Shown piece after piece: positions 21,584-31,684 of a DNA stretch of 64,000 nucleotides. The notes beneath the pieces were generated by a model that did no database searches, had not been told where the DNA came from, and worked only from the letters and a program-made list of their open reading frames with translations. The position numbers were made by a program, and so were the translations under genes. How positions within the stretch are numbered: position 1 is the first letter of the stretch; each line of letters starts with the position of its first letter. Origin of the DNA: Treponema sp. OMZ 790. Its GTDB lineage: Bacteria; Spirochaetota; Spirochaetia; Treponematales; Treponemataceae. The DNA is taken from positions 1,612,001-1,676,000 of the forward strand of contig NZ_CP051201.1 in the NCBI RefSeq assembly GCF_024181285.1, written 5' to 3'.

Positions 21584-22420
21584 TTATTCCAAAAAATCCA
21601 TGCGTATAATTCTCATCTTCATAAACCCATCTCCAATTCTTGCAAGAAATCGATGAATTCCGCGGATACCGGGATTTTTCATATCATAATATCCAAGCAT
21701 ATAGCCCTTGTAGGACACCCGTATCTTATCAGACCAGTTTAACTGTTGTGCAGGATTATTTATACTGAAAAATGCACTCACATCGCTGATTCCCATGTTT
21801 TTTAAAGTTTGAGAAAGCATCATCTTTAAGCCGAATTTTCCTACAGTGTCAAAAACTAAAACGCCCCTAGGATACCGCTTTGCAAGTTCCAAGATCAAAG
21901 TTTTCACATCTTCTCTTTTAAAATAATGAAAAACTCCGGCAGCAAATAGAATAACTCCCTCAGAACCGTCTATTTTATCCATCCATGAATAATTCTTTAA
22001 ATCGCAGGAAATATTTGTTTCCCTCTCCCTTGCCGGTACAAGCTCAGACCTTATGCTCATTACCTTCGGAAGATCTACGTTGAAAATGCGGCATTTTCCG
22101 TTATCGCAAGCCCGTCCCGTTTGATCAAGCCCGCAGCCTAAGTTTACAACCGAGGCTTTAGGATAATTTTTTAAGTAATCTTTAATTTCATACATAAGGT
22201 CCAGCTGCCGCATTGCAGCTTCAAGAGCGCCGAATTCATATAAAAGAGAATCTTTTTTTGCTTCTTGTTCAGAAAAATCGTAGTCCAGTTTTTCACAAAG
22301 GAGTTTTGCCGATTTATCGGTATATAAATCGGGAAATTTTTCGGCACACATTTTCCTGCCGTAAAGCGGTACTATCAAGGTTTCTTGAACCGAATTTTTT
22401 TCGATATGTATTTTCTGCAT
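21584..22420 (-). CDS. SAM-dependent methyltransferase, LCM/PPM-like
   Basis: 278 residues. ASVVNLGCGLDQTGR near residue 90 is the SAM-binding motif I with the spelling typical of the leucine carboxyl methyltransferase / polyketide O-methyltransferase (PPM) group; FNVDLPKVMSIRSEL and ILFAAGVFHYFKREDV fit later motifs. Such proteins methylate small-molecule or protein carboxyl and hydroxyl groups; the substrate here cannot be told. GGGAGG precedes the ATG. It is divergent from the heme-type importer, across a structured intergenic region. Confidence 0.75.
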   Translation of the reverse strand: MQKIHIEKNSVQETLIVPLYGRKMCAEKFPDLYTDKSAKLLCEKLDYDFSEQEAKKDSLLYEFGALEAAMRQLDLMYEIKDYLKNYPKASVVNLGCGLDQTGRACDNGKCRIFNVDLPKVMSIRSELVPARERETNISCDLKNYSWMDKIDGSEGVILFAAGVFHYFKREDVKTLILELAKRYPRGVLVFDTVGKFGLKMMLSQTLKNMGISDVSAFFSINNPAQQLNWSDKIRVSYKGYMLGYYDMKNPGIRGIHRFLARIGDGFMKMRIIRMDFLE

Positions 22421-22478
22421 GTAATCCTCCCATAAAAAGTCAATGAGAAAATATCAATTTTCGATTTGACTTTTTACG

Positions 22479-22618
22479 CCGTTTCGCAATACTTGAGAGA
22501 AACGGAACATAATATCGATAAACAGTGAGGCAGAATTCCTGCCGAACTGTTTATCATGCATCCCATAAAAACTTTTAAATTTGAATAATTTATTATATCA
22601 CTTGATAATAAATTATTC
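22479..22618. other. Intergenic region with three strong inverted repeats
   Basis: The 328-base gap 22421-22748 holds no gene. Three hairpins lie in a row: CCGTTTC / GAAACGG (22479-22505); GATAAACAGT-GA-GGCAG / CTGCC-GA-ACTGTTTATC (22517-22555, with a symmetric GA/GA internal loop); and a 13-pair AT-rich palindrome (22583-22618). None has a clear T-run. It could be a structured leader RNA, an operator region or a small repeat remnant. Confidence 0.6.
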
Positions 22619-22660
22619 CATACTGTACAGCTTAAATAAATCATTTTTTCTCGATTCCTA

Positions 22661-22711
22661 TTGACAGAAAAATAAATAATGTTATCTTTAGGATAACTTA
22701 GCTATATCTAA
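22661..22711 (+). promoter_or_regulatory. Heme-type importer promoter with two palindromic operators
   Basis: TTGACA at 22661-22666, 16-base spacer, TATCTT at 22683-22688. GTTATC-5-GATAAC (22681-22697) covers the -10 box. TTAG-6-CTAA (22698-22711) covers the predicted start. The second site, TTAGCTATATCTAAC, matches 14 of 15 bases of the site upstream of the family-5 importer (58533-58548). Confidence 0.65.
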
Positions 22712-22766
22712 CATATTACTAACGATAAAGGAAATATGCTAAAAACTTTTGTTTTGGAGTTATTTT

Positions 22767-23576
22767 ATGAAAAACAAAGTGATTATTCTTTTGAGTTTCC
22801 TGTACATGGGAAGCATGCTGTATGCAGGAGGAAACAAGGAAGGCAGTAAGAAACAGGAAAGCGGCCGTAAAATGTACGGTTATATGGTTCCTGCATCCGT
22901 TCCTCAAAGAACTGCTGTAGGCCAGGTTGTTATATTACAGATGCTTGACATGCTTGATGTCGATATAGTTGCAAGACCTTCGACAAAACGGGAAATAAGT
23001 GCAAGGTATAAGGATAAAACGGAAATCGGCATGCCGATGAGGGTTGATCTTGAAAAGCTTAAGGAAGTAAACCCCGACTTCTATTTGGCAACAGGTGACA
23101 GAGGAACACCTATTGCAGAACAATTAAAGGCTTTAAATATTCCTGCAGAGTTTTTGCAGACTACAACCTATACAGATATTTTAAATTCAATGAGATATCT
23201 GGGTGAAGTGTACAATAAGCGGGAAAAAGCAGCTGCTTATGTAAAACAAGTTGAAGATGTAGTAGCAAAAGTTAAAGCCTCCAATAAAAATAAAAAACCT
23301 CTTAAAGTTTTAATTATTGCGGGCTTTCCCAACAGTATGAGTATACATACGGAAGGCTCATTTGTCGGAACCTTAATAAAAGTTTTAGGAGCCGAAAATA
23401 TCTGGACCGATAATACCGTAAAAAATACTACCGTTCCTATGAATTTGGAACTGGTAAAAGCAACTAATCCCGATGTTATTTTGCTTACCAGCCATGGCGA
23501 TGCAAAAGATACGGCAAAGATGTATGAAAAAGATTTTGAAAATGCAAAAAAAGTATTTGAAAATTTCGGAAGATAA
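22767..23576 (+). CDS. Periplasmic binding protein, heme/iron-complex type (FecB/BtuF fold)
   Basis: 269 residues with a signal peptide ending about at LYA-GGN; there is no lipobox cysteine. The mature part has the two-lobe class III fold with a long connecting helix: VNPDFYLATGD and LELVKATNPDVILLTSHGD are the usual signatures for metal-chelate, heme or cobalamin receptors. The ATG at 22767 is chosen (TTGGAG seven bases upstream); the frame opens with a TTG at 22749. The next gene resembles heme-degrading HutW, so heme is the likely ligand. No permease or ATPase gene is adjacent. Confidence 0.75.
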   Translation: MKNKVIILLSFLYMGSMLYAGGNKEGSKKQESGRKMYGYMVPASVPQRTAVGQVVILQMLDMLDVDIVARPSTKREISARYKDKTEIGMPMRVDLEKLKEVNPDFYLATGDRGTPIAEQLKALNIPAEFLQTTTYTDILNSMRYLGEVYNKREKAAAYVKQVEDVVAKVKASNKNKKPLKVLIIAGFPNSMSIHTEGSFVGTLIKVLGAENIWTDNTVKNTTVPMNLELVKATNPDVILLTSHGDAKDTAKMYEKDFENAKKVFENFGR

Positions 23577-23619
23577 TTAAAACCGGCAGGTTAAAATTAA
23601 CATAAGGAGTACTCTACAA

Positions 23620-24903
23620 ATGACTGCAGAAGATATTTTAAATTGTTCATTTAAGGATCGCAAAAAATCTCATCACGATACAGGAATGGGTTCCATGAAA
23701 TATGCAAAGGGCATGAGGTCTTTGGAAAAGGCTCTTTCCGAACCAAATACACAAAACGGAAAAAAATCCGTTTACATTCACGTACCCTATTGCAAAAAAA
23801 TTTGCAGTTTTTGCAGCATGAGGCGGACAATAAATCCGGTACCGGATGACTACGCCGATCTTGTCATAAGGCAGATTGAAAATTACGGTAAGACGGAATA
23901 TGTAAAAAGCTCAAACATAAATTCGGTTTACTTCGGAGGCGGAACTCCTACAGCTCTGCCTGCAAAACAGCTTGCCGAAATACTTCAAGCTCTTCAAAAA
24001 AATTTTAACATAGCAAAAGATGCCGAGATTTCGATGGAAACTACCGTTTCGGAATTGGATGACGAAAAGCTTAAAATTCTTTTTGAAAACGGTTTAAACA
24101 GAATAAGTGCCGGTATTCAAACCTTTAATGATAAAGGGCGAAAAACATTGGGCAGAATCGGAAACGGCGAAAATGCGGAAAATTTTTTGAGACGAGCTTT
24201 TAAAACCGGCTTTAAAAATGTCAACATCGACATTATTTATAATTATCCCGATGAAACAAAGGAAATCTTAAAAGAAGACTTACGTAAGGCCTTTGCCTTG
24301 GATGTTGCAGGTTTTTCTTTTTACTCTCTCATAGTAATGGATACTTCTAAGATAGGACGCAGTGTAGATAAAAAAGAATATGCCGAAAAAACGCTTCAGC
24401 AGGATGCGGAGTTCTTTTTAACCATTTTAGAAGATAGCCGAAAAGCAGGTTACGATTTTTTAGAGATAACAAAACTTGTAAAGCCCGACAGAGACAACTA
24501 CGAATATATCAGAAGCGGGCACCTAGGCGGCGATATTTTTCCTGTAGGGGCCGGGGCCGGAGGCTTTGTAAATAATACGGCTGTAATGAATCCCCTCGAC
24601 AAAGAAAAATTTGCGGATCAAATTACCGGCTTTGATAAAACTTCGGGTATGTGGATAAGCGAAGATTACCGAAGAATAAAAAGATTTTCAGGGCAGCTTC
24701 AAGAAGGCTTATTGGATTTAAGTTTTTTAACAAAAGAAGAGTCGGATAAAATCTATGATATGCTTACCGGATTGGAAAACGAAACTTTGATCAAAAAAGA
24801 TAGCGGCTCCAAAAATTACAAATTTACCGACAAAGGCTTTTTTTGGGGCAACAGTCTTGCCGCCGAACTTGGAAAAAGCATTTTTTACTATGTACAAAAA
24901 TAA
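23620..24903 (+). CDS. Radical SAM enzyme, HemN-like, HutW/ChuW type
   Basis: 427 residues. The CxxxCxxC iron-sulfur motif is C58-C62-C65 in PYCKKICSFC, followed by VYFGGGTPTALP and a HemN-like barrel. Relatives are coproporphyrinogen dehydrogenase HemN and the HutW/ChuW family, whose ChuW member is known to open the heme ring without oxygen. Being next to a heme-type binding protein, and in an anaerobe, favours heme degradation over heme synthesis (inference). AAGGAG lies 12 bases before the ATG. It is the last gene of a two-gene unit. Confidence 0.75.
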   Translation: MTAEDILNCSFKDRKKSHHDTGMGSMKYAKGMRSLEKALSEPNTQNGKKSVYIHVPYCKKICSFCSMRRTINPVPDDYADLVIRQIENYGKTEYVKSSNINSVYFGGGTPTALPAKQLAEILQALQKNFNIAKDAEISMETTVSELDDEKLKILFENGLNRISAGIQTFNDKGRKTLGRIGNGENAENFLRRAFKTGFKNVNIDIIYNYPDETKEILKEDLRKAFALDVAGFSFYSLIVMDTSKIGRSVDKKEYAEKTLQQDAEFFLTILEDSRKAGYDFLEITKLVKPDRDNYEYIRSGHLGGDIFPVGAGAGGFVNNTAVMNPLDKEKFADQITGFDKTSGMWISEDYRRIKRFSGQLQEGLLDLSFLTKEESDKIYDMLTGLENETLIKKDSGSKNYKFTDKGFFWGNSLAAELGKSIFYYVQK

Positions 24904-24965
24904 TCGACAGTTACATCCGGGCAATTACCCCACCCCCTTGCCGTTTTGCCGTTTTTTTTGTATCT

Positions 24966-24971
24966 TATACT
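24966..24971 (+). promoter_or_regulatory. Likely -10 box of groL
   Basis: TATACT with no convincing -35 at 16-18 bases. AAGGAG follows before the ATG at 25016. No CIRCE repeat (TTAGCACTC and its complement) is found between 24904 and 25015. Confidence 0.4.
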
Positions 24972-24991
24972 CACGATAATTAATAAATTAA

Positions 24992-26723
<1,732 letters not shown>

Positions 26724-26727
26724 TAAG

Positions 26728-26769
26728 ATGAGTCCTGTGTTTTATGACGCAGGGCTCATTTTTATTTTC
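26728..26769 (+). terminator. groL terminator
   Basis: ATGAGTCCTG (26728-26737) pairs with CAGGGCTCAT (26750-26759), with one mismatch, followed by a T-rich run. Confidence 0.8.
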
Positions 26770-26817
26770 AGCACTTTTAAAAATGGCATTTTAAAATTAA
26801 AATCACAATAAATTATA

Positions 26818-26846
26818 TTGCTATTTTTTTAAATATATATTACAAT
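26818..26846 (+). promoter_or_regulatory. Leaderless promoter of the cyclase-like gene
   Basis: TTGCTA at 26818-26823, 17-base spacer, TACAAT at 26841-26846, then six bases to the ATG at 26853. The predicted start is the A of the ATG. No Shine-Dalgarno sequence. Confidence 0.55.
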
Positions 26847-26852
26847 GTAGTT

Positions 26853-27602
26853 ATGAATGATGATATAATGTCTGAACTAGGACTCGCCAAATCGGAAAAC
26901 GGAACAGTGGAGCTGGATTCGCTTACCTTGGAAGCCCTAAAAAAAGGTCCAATTGATATTTTTGATGATGTATATCTGGGTGAAACAAGACCAAACTCTT
27001 TAATTCTTTGTATTGATGTGCGCGGTTTTAGTGATTTTATGTGCAACAATGAAGAAACTGTTGTTTTCGGTTTAATCAAATCATTTACGGCTAACTTTCT
27101 TTCATGTCTCAATCAGTTCGGGTATAATTGTTCATATTATAAACTGCTTGGAGACGGAGCATTAGTTATATGGGATAAGCTGGATGGAGTTGCAATCAAA
27201 GAAGCAGTCACCGTTTTTACTACATATATAGAATTCGCAAATGAAGAATTGTTTAAACCTTACGGAAATCTGTCCATAGGCGGAGCCTTGGTATTGGATA
27301 AGGTATATAAATATGAAATTTCGGCAGAAGCATCCCAGCTAAAATATCGAGACTATGTAGGTTACGGCATAAACCTTGCCTGCCGTCTTCAAAACCTTGC
27401 AGCAGGCGGAGAACTCATAGTAAGTAAAAAATTAGTTGATATCGGTGCAATATACGCAACAAAAAATACAAACCCCGAAGTAATGAAAAAACTCAGAGCC
27501 CTCAAAGGAGTCAAACCGGAGGACAGAGAAGCGATCTATCTGTATAAGGATATAAATCCGAAAATTATTTCGATATTTAAAGTTTTAAGCTTAGATTTCT
27601 AA
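26853..27602 (+). CDS. Class III nucleotidyl cyclase-like protein
   Basis: 249 residues. ILCIDVRGFSDF holds the first metal aspartate (D55); YYKLLGDGALVIW holds K97 and the second metal aspartate D101; YGINLACRLQNLAAGGELIVS is the late cyclase motif. These are the residues expected of an adenylate/guanylate cyclase catalytic domain, here without membrane or sensor domains. Activity is possible but untested, and substrate-selecting residues are not clear to me. It is transcribed alone, apparently as a leaderless mRNA. Confidence 0.75.
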   Translation: MNDDIMSELGLAKSENGTVELDSLTLEALKKGPIDIFDDVYLGETRPNSLILCIDVRGFSDFMCNNEETVVFGLIKSFTANFLSCLNQFGYNCSYYKLLGDGALVIWDKLDGVAIKEAVTVFTTYIEFANEELFKPYGNLSIGGALVLDKVYKYEISAEASQLKYRDYVGYGINLACRLQNLAAGGELIVSKKLVDIGAIYATKNTNPEVMKKLRALKGVKPEDREAIYLYKDINPKIISIFKVLSLDF

Positions 27603-27628
27603 ATTATTAACAATTTATAAATTAGGGC

Positions 27629-27657
27629 TTGACACAAATGTATATTTTTTATATACT
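27629..27657 (+). promoter_or_regulatory. tRNA-Met promoter
   Basis: TTGACA at 27629-27634, 17-base spacer, TATACT at 27652-27657, 12 bases before the tRNA. Confidence 0.8.
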
Positions 27658-27669
27658 CAAAGCTCTTAC

Positions 27670-27742
27670 GGCGGTATAGCTCAGTTGGCAGAGCAAACGG
27701 CTCATATCCGTTAGGTCATAGGTTCAAGCCCTATTGCCGCTA
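27670..27742 (+). tRNA. tRNA-Met (anticodon CAT)
   Basis: 73 bases. Acceptor stem GGCGGTA / TGCCGCT (two wobble pairs), anticodon loop CTCATAT, T-loop TTCAAGC, discriminator A, CCA not encoded. A CAT anticodon could also belong to tRNA-Ile2 (lysidine); the stem features favour elongator Met, but this is not certain. The initiator form is unlikely because there is no C-A mismatch at the acceptor end. Confidence 0.85.
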
Positions 27743-27751
27743 GCTTGTTTT

Positions 27752-27779
27752 AAAGGCACTCAAATGAGTGCCTTTTTTT
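27752..27779 (+). terminator. tRNA-Met terminator
   Basis: AAAGGCACTC and GAGTGCCTTT form a perfect ten-pair stem with an AAAT loop and a T-run. Confidence 0.92.
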
Positions 27780-27820
27780 ATTGTTTACTATTGTGAATTT
27801 CTAAAGATTATTTTACACTT

Positions 27821-28930
27821 CTAAAACCTTTCAACCTTTGATGCCAAAAAAGCATCCGCAAGCACAAGATAGGTCATAGCTTCAACTACAGGAACAATTC
27901 GCGGGAAAAGACAGATGTCGTGATTCCCGCCGATAGAAAGCATACATTTCTCTCCTTCTTTATTCAAAGAGGTTTGGCTCATTCTTATTGAGGGAACAGG
28001 TTTTACGGCAAGCTTAAAATTTATGCTGCCCGTAAAACATCCGCGTTTTGTGTCCTCACCGGAATAATTTAAAAGGTTTTCCATATTGCAGGAAATGCCG
28101 CCCATAATGCCTCCGGAATAGTTTTTGGAAAGCTCATTATTTTCGCTGCCGGGAATAGAAGCCGAATAAAAGCCTCCGCCTATTTCTATGCCTTTTACGG
28201 CACCTATCGACATTATAGCTTGAGACAAAACAGCATCAAGTTTACCGAAAACGGGAGAACCAAGACCTTCAGGAACATTTAAAACTGAACAAGACAAAAT
28301 ACAGCCTGCCGAGTTTCCCTCAGAAGCCAAATCGCTTAATTTTTTTAAAACAGCCTCAGGAAGATCATCATCTTCTCTGAGAGGAGTTTCCATTCTAAGA
28401 CCTGCAATTTCTTCGGCTCTTACCTTTACCTCAATGGGATTTTGACCTTCTTTTACAGCAAAGGCTTCAAGCATTTTTTTTGCAACAGCTCCGCCTATAA
28501 CGCGTCCTATCGTTTCCCTGCCTGAAGAGCGGCCTCCGCCCCGGTAGTCTCTATGCCCGTATTTTACATCATAAGCATAATCGGCATGCCCCGGACGGAA
28601 AACATCTTTTAAGTTGTCATAATCTTTGGATGAGGTTTCTTTATTTCTGACAAGAACGGCAATAGGGCTTCCGAGGGTTTTACTCTCAAAAACACCGGAA
28701 AGAATCTCGCAAATATCATCCTCATTTCGGCTGGTAGAAAAAACTTTTTTTAGGTTATCACCATCATCAAAAGAGTTTTTAGGTTTTCTGCGGTTAAGCT
28801 CTTTTTGAATATCCTCTACAAAAAGAGGAATCCCGGCAGGACATCCGTCTATTACTGCCCCTACCCCTGCACTTCTGCTTTCTCCAAAACTTGTCAACGT
28901 AAAAAAACGCCCAAAAGAATTTGCTCCCAT
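27821..28930 (-). CDS. aroC: Chorismate synthase with a variant first signature
   Basis: Converts EPSP to chorismate with reduced FMN, the last shikimate step. 369 residues. FRPGHADY, GGGRSSGRET and VPVVEAMTYLVLADAF are clearly AroC. The first signature, normally GESHG, is GESRS, so the invariant histidine (His10 in E. coli) is arginine; the second key histidine in RPGHADY is present. GAGGAAG precedes the ATG. It is the last gene of a four-gene minus-strand unit with trmB and two hypothetical genes. Confidence 0.9.
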   Translation of the reverse strand: MGANSFGRFFTLTSFGESRSAGVGAVIDGCPAGIPLFVEDIQKELNRRKPKNSFDDGDNLKKVFSTSRNEDDICEILSGVFESKTLGSPIAVLVRNKETSSKDYDNLKDVFRPGHADYAYDVKYGHRDYRGGGRSSGRETIGRVIGGAVAKKMLEAFAVKEGQNPIEVKVRAEEIAGLRMETPLREDDDLPEAVLKKLSDLASEGNSAGCILSCSVLNVPEGLGSPVFGKLDAVLSQAIMSIGAVKGIEIGGGFYSASIPGSENNELSKNYSGGIMGGISCNMENLLNYSGEDTKRGCFTGSINFKLAVKPVPSIRMSQTSLNKEGEKCMLSIGGNHDICLFPRIVPVVEAMTYLVLADAFLASKVERF

Positions 28931-28945
28931 AACTTCCTCTATAAA

Positions 28946-29674
28946 CTATAAAAACTTTTTGCAGTAAAATTTTTCGAATATGAGCTCATTTATCACATGG
29001 TCTTTTTTTAAGCCCTTTTTTTCAAACTTTGTTGTAGGACGCCAACTTTGAGCAGGAGCGAATTTTTCGTACTTGGATTTTAGACTTGGAGTTTCGCTCA
29101 ACTGTTCAAAGGCATCCTCTGCATAATTTTCCCAATCAGTTACCATGTAAATATAGCCGCCGCTCTTTAACTTTTTTGAAAGTAAATCGGTTCGAGGCCG
29201 CCTTACAAGCCGCCTTTTGTGATTTCGCTTTTTTTGCCATGGATCAGGAAAAAAAATATGAAAGCCGTCAACACATTCATCATCTATCATATTTTCTAAA
29301 ACTTCAATTGCATCGTGCTCAATAATCCGTAAATTATTCAATTTTTTTTCTTCTATTTCGCCTAAAAGTTTACCTACTCCGGCCTTAAAAACTTCAATAC
29401 CAAGATAATTTTTATCGGGATTGTCCTCAGCAATTTGGGAAGTTGCAGTTCCCATTCCGAATCCGATCTCTATGATTACAGGATTATCGTTTTGAAAAAG
29501 GTTTTTAAAATCAATTAAACATTCATTGTAAGGAATACACCACTTGCCGTAAAAAGATTCATAGTTTCGTTTTTGCCCTTCGGTCATTCGCCCGGCCCGC
29601 AATACAAAGGTTTTTATCGGTCTAAAATGAGGCTTTAACCCGATATTTCGGCTGTTTTCGATATCATTATTCAT
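28946..29674 (-). CDS. trmB: TrmB, tRNA (guanine-46 N7)-methyltransferase
   Basis: Methylates G46 of the tRNA variable loop using SAM. 242 residues. [17 protein letters not shown] is motif I, and [18 protein letters not shown] is the family's catalytic signature. No Shine-Dalgarno sequence is seen before the ATG at 29674. A promoter inside the end of the upstream gene (TTGACA 29710-29705, 18 bases, TAGTAT 29686-29681) would start transcription on the ATG itself. It can also be reached by read-through from upstream. Confidence 0.95.
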   Translation of the reverse strand: MNNDIENSRNIGLKPHFRPIKTFVLRAGRMTEGQKRNYESFYGKWCIPYNECLIDFKNLFQNDNPVIIEIGFGMGTATSQIAEDNPDKNYLGIEVFKAGVGKLLGEIEEKKLNNLRIIEHDAIEVLENMIDDECVDGFHIFFPDPWQKKRNHKRRLVRRPRTDLLSKKLKSGGYIYMVTDWENYAEDAFEQLSETPSLKSKYEKFAPAQSWRPTTKFEKKGLKKDHVINELIFEKFYCKKFL

Positions 29675-29680
29675 TCTTTG

Positions 29681-29710
29681 ATACTAGTATAAACTATGGT
29701 ACTTTGTCAA
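29681..29710 (-). promoter_or_regulatory. Internal leaderless promoter for trmB
   Basis: A consensus TTGACA at 29710-29705, 18-base spacer, TAGTAT at 29686-29681, then six bases to the ATG at 29674. It overlaps the end of the upstream lipoprotein gene. Confidence 0.5.
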
Positions 29711-30394
29711 ATAGGCAATATCGGCTCCATCCTTTTGGGCCATACATTGAACATAGCGGGTGTCGGGATATTTTTCAAGCAAAGGTTCAAGGCTGTCGTC
29801 GTATTCGGAACGATAGGGCAAAATTTTGGCAAAAAGCGGCTGTTTATCGGCTCCCAATAAAATAAGAGAAAAATTTTTAAACCTTACCCCGGATGAAGCC
29901 TCTATCTTCCATCTTTTATTTTGAATTTTAAATGTAAATGGAAGAGAAGAAATAACTTCACTATCCCGGATGGTGATTTTTTTGATTGCTCTATTTCCGG
30001 ACAGGTCTTCCGCAATAACCGAATACTCGCCCAGCGGAATCCGGCCGAAAGGATCTGCTATTTTGTTGGAACCGGCCCAAAGAATTTTTTCGGCATCTGA
30101 AGCTCTAAGCAGTGCCGAAGAAAAAAAAGCGGAATTTTCTCTGTTCAAAACCCATGTAAACCCTGATTCTAAATGCACAACCTGTATCGAAGAATAATCA
30201 CTGCGGCCGTTTTCATCCTTATACAGTAAAAAAACGGAAAGCCTTTCTTCAATTGAATTTTTATCCGTTTCTATTTTTAAAATTTTAACCGAAAGTTCAG
30301 GTATTTCAGGTCCGTTAAAAGAACATGAAGATAAAAAAACGGCAATAAAAAAAATCGGAATCTTCTTTAAATGTTTTTTTACGGCTGCGCTCAT
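29684..30394 (-). CDS. Lipoprotein of unknown function
   Basis: 236 residues with a signal peptide and lipobox LSSC (Cys24). The mature part is beta-rich (VKILKIETDKNSIEERLSVF; GRIPLGEYSVIAEDLSGN), suggesting an immunoglobulin-like or similar sandwich fold. No known family is recognised. No clear ribosome-binding site. It lies in a four-gene unit, 33 bases after the upstream gene and nine before trmB. Confidence 0.7.
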   Translation of the reverse strand: MSAAVKKHLKKIPIFFIAVFLSSCSFNGPEIPELSVKILKIETDKNSIEERLSVFLLYKDENGRSDYSSIQVVHLESGFTWVLNRENSAFFSSALLRASDAEKILWAGSNKIADPFGRIPLGEYSVIAEDLSGNRAIKKITIRDSEVISSLPFTFKIQNKRWKIEASSGVRFKNFSLILLGADKQPLFAKILPYRSEYDDSLEPLLEKYPDTRYVQCMAQKDGADIAYLTKYHSLY

Positions 30395-30427
30395 TTAATA
30401 TCCCGTTATTAAAAATAATCCCAAACC

Positions 30428-31597
30428 CTAGAACATAAAGGACATATTCATTACCGTTAAATCCGTATCTTCAAAGCGGTTTGCACTTGATTCGAAACGG
30501 ACATTTACTTTTTCGCATGCATCGTTTAGATAAGAAATATAATACATTCCCAAATTCAAGTCTTCTGCTCCTTCAGGAAGGGCACGGTAAAAATCGATCA
30601 AAGAATTCTTATCGACATCTGCCATCTTTAAGTCATTTAAGTTTGCTCTTACAGCATCAGACTGTTCATTTTTACTGTAAAGAGTAATTTGAAGTTTTCC
30701 CTGCGTTCCTATCGAAGCAATTCCGCCGCTTCCAATCTTCCATGAAACAAAAACAAGTTCTTTTTTCTTCTCAAGCTCTGCAACGAGCCTGCGGCGTATT
30801 TCCGGATCAAACAGAGCTTCTTGCGGGTCATCCAGTTCAGGAAACAAGGTCAAGGCTTCTTTACGCAGGTTCATGTTTTCTGCGCTCAAAATAAGTTCCA
30901 TCAACATCAGGGCGATGTACTCGGCTATCTTCGTTTTATCCATGTACTCGGTCAAAGAGGTTCTTATCGTTTTTAAAATGAGGTCAAAATCCTTGTGCAT
31001 TCTGAATTTGGTTATAATAAACCAAGTGAAAGGTCTCATTATATTTAAAAACTTTTCAGCCAAAAAAAGCTGTATGTTTTTTTCTTCAGGAGACAAAGCA
31101 TTATTTTTAGTTATAAAAGAAAAAAGAGGTTTTACGATTTCCTGCTTTGCCTCATAAATCATGTTCTCATTTTGCTGTAATACGTTTGCCAAAAATTTTT
31201 CGTTGATGCGTGTTTTTTCGTCTATTATACTTGCAGGATTTTGACGGTTCCATTTTTTTATAACGGGAGAGTTTAAGATTTGTTTAAATATGTAGTCGTC
31301 ATATTGTTTATACAGTACGGAATATACTATCAGCTTTGAAAGATCCATTACCTCCTGCCGTGAAGAAACGAATTCAGGTTTAGATATTTCTATCTTCGAT
31401 ATGTAATCTACTAAAAGCAAACGTTGAATTGTTTCAGGCATAAATTTTTCAAGGGAAATACCGTATTCTTCAATATTTCCGGCAAGCTTAAATTTAAGAA
31501 GTTTTTTATTTCTTTTTATAAAAAATGTAGAACCTTCCTGAGTCAAAATAAGCTTTAATGGAAGCTCCAAAATCCGTTTCTTTTCACTTGTAGCCAT
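30428..31597 (-). CDS. Conserved-looking cytosolic protein of unknown function
   Basis: 389 residues, no signal peptide and no membrane segment. Mostly helical, with a longer all-helical middle (KFLNIMRPFTWFIITKFRMHKDFDLILKTI) and a beta-rich C-terminus (ELVFVSWKIGSGGIASIG; LQITLYSKNEQ). No motif recognised. AAGGAG precedes the ATG. First gene of the unit ending with trmB and aroC; no convincing promoter was found in the 87 bases upstream. Confidence 0.6.
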   Translation of the reverse strand: MATSEKKRILELPLKLILTQEGSTFFIKRNKKLLKFKLAGNIEEYGISLEKFMPETIQRLLLVDYISKIEISKPEFVSSRQEVMDLSKLIVYSVLYKQYDDYIFKQILNSPVIKKWNRQNPASIIDEKTRINEKFLANVLQQNENMIYEAKQEIVKPLFSFITKNNALSPEEKNIQLFLAEKFLNIMRPFTWFIITKFRMHKDFDLILKTIRTSLTEYMDKTKIAEYIALMLMELILSAENMNLRKEALTLFPELDDPQEALFDPEIRRRLVAELEKKKELVFVSWKIGSGGIASIGTQGKLQITLYSKNEQSDAVRANLNDLKMADVDKNSLIDFYRALPEGAEDLNLGMYYISYLNDACEKVNVRFESSANRFEDTDLTVMNMSFMF

Positions 31598-31684
31598 GAG
31601 AGCTCCTTCCTACTGCAATAAATATGAACAAAAACACTCCTAAGTTTAACATAATTTTATGACAAATACTATAGGCCAAATACA

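Noticed and set aside
22421..22748. Cobalamin or SAM riboswitch ahead of the divergent genes
   Set aside because: I could not find the conserved boxes of either class; only the stems are visible.
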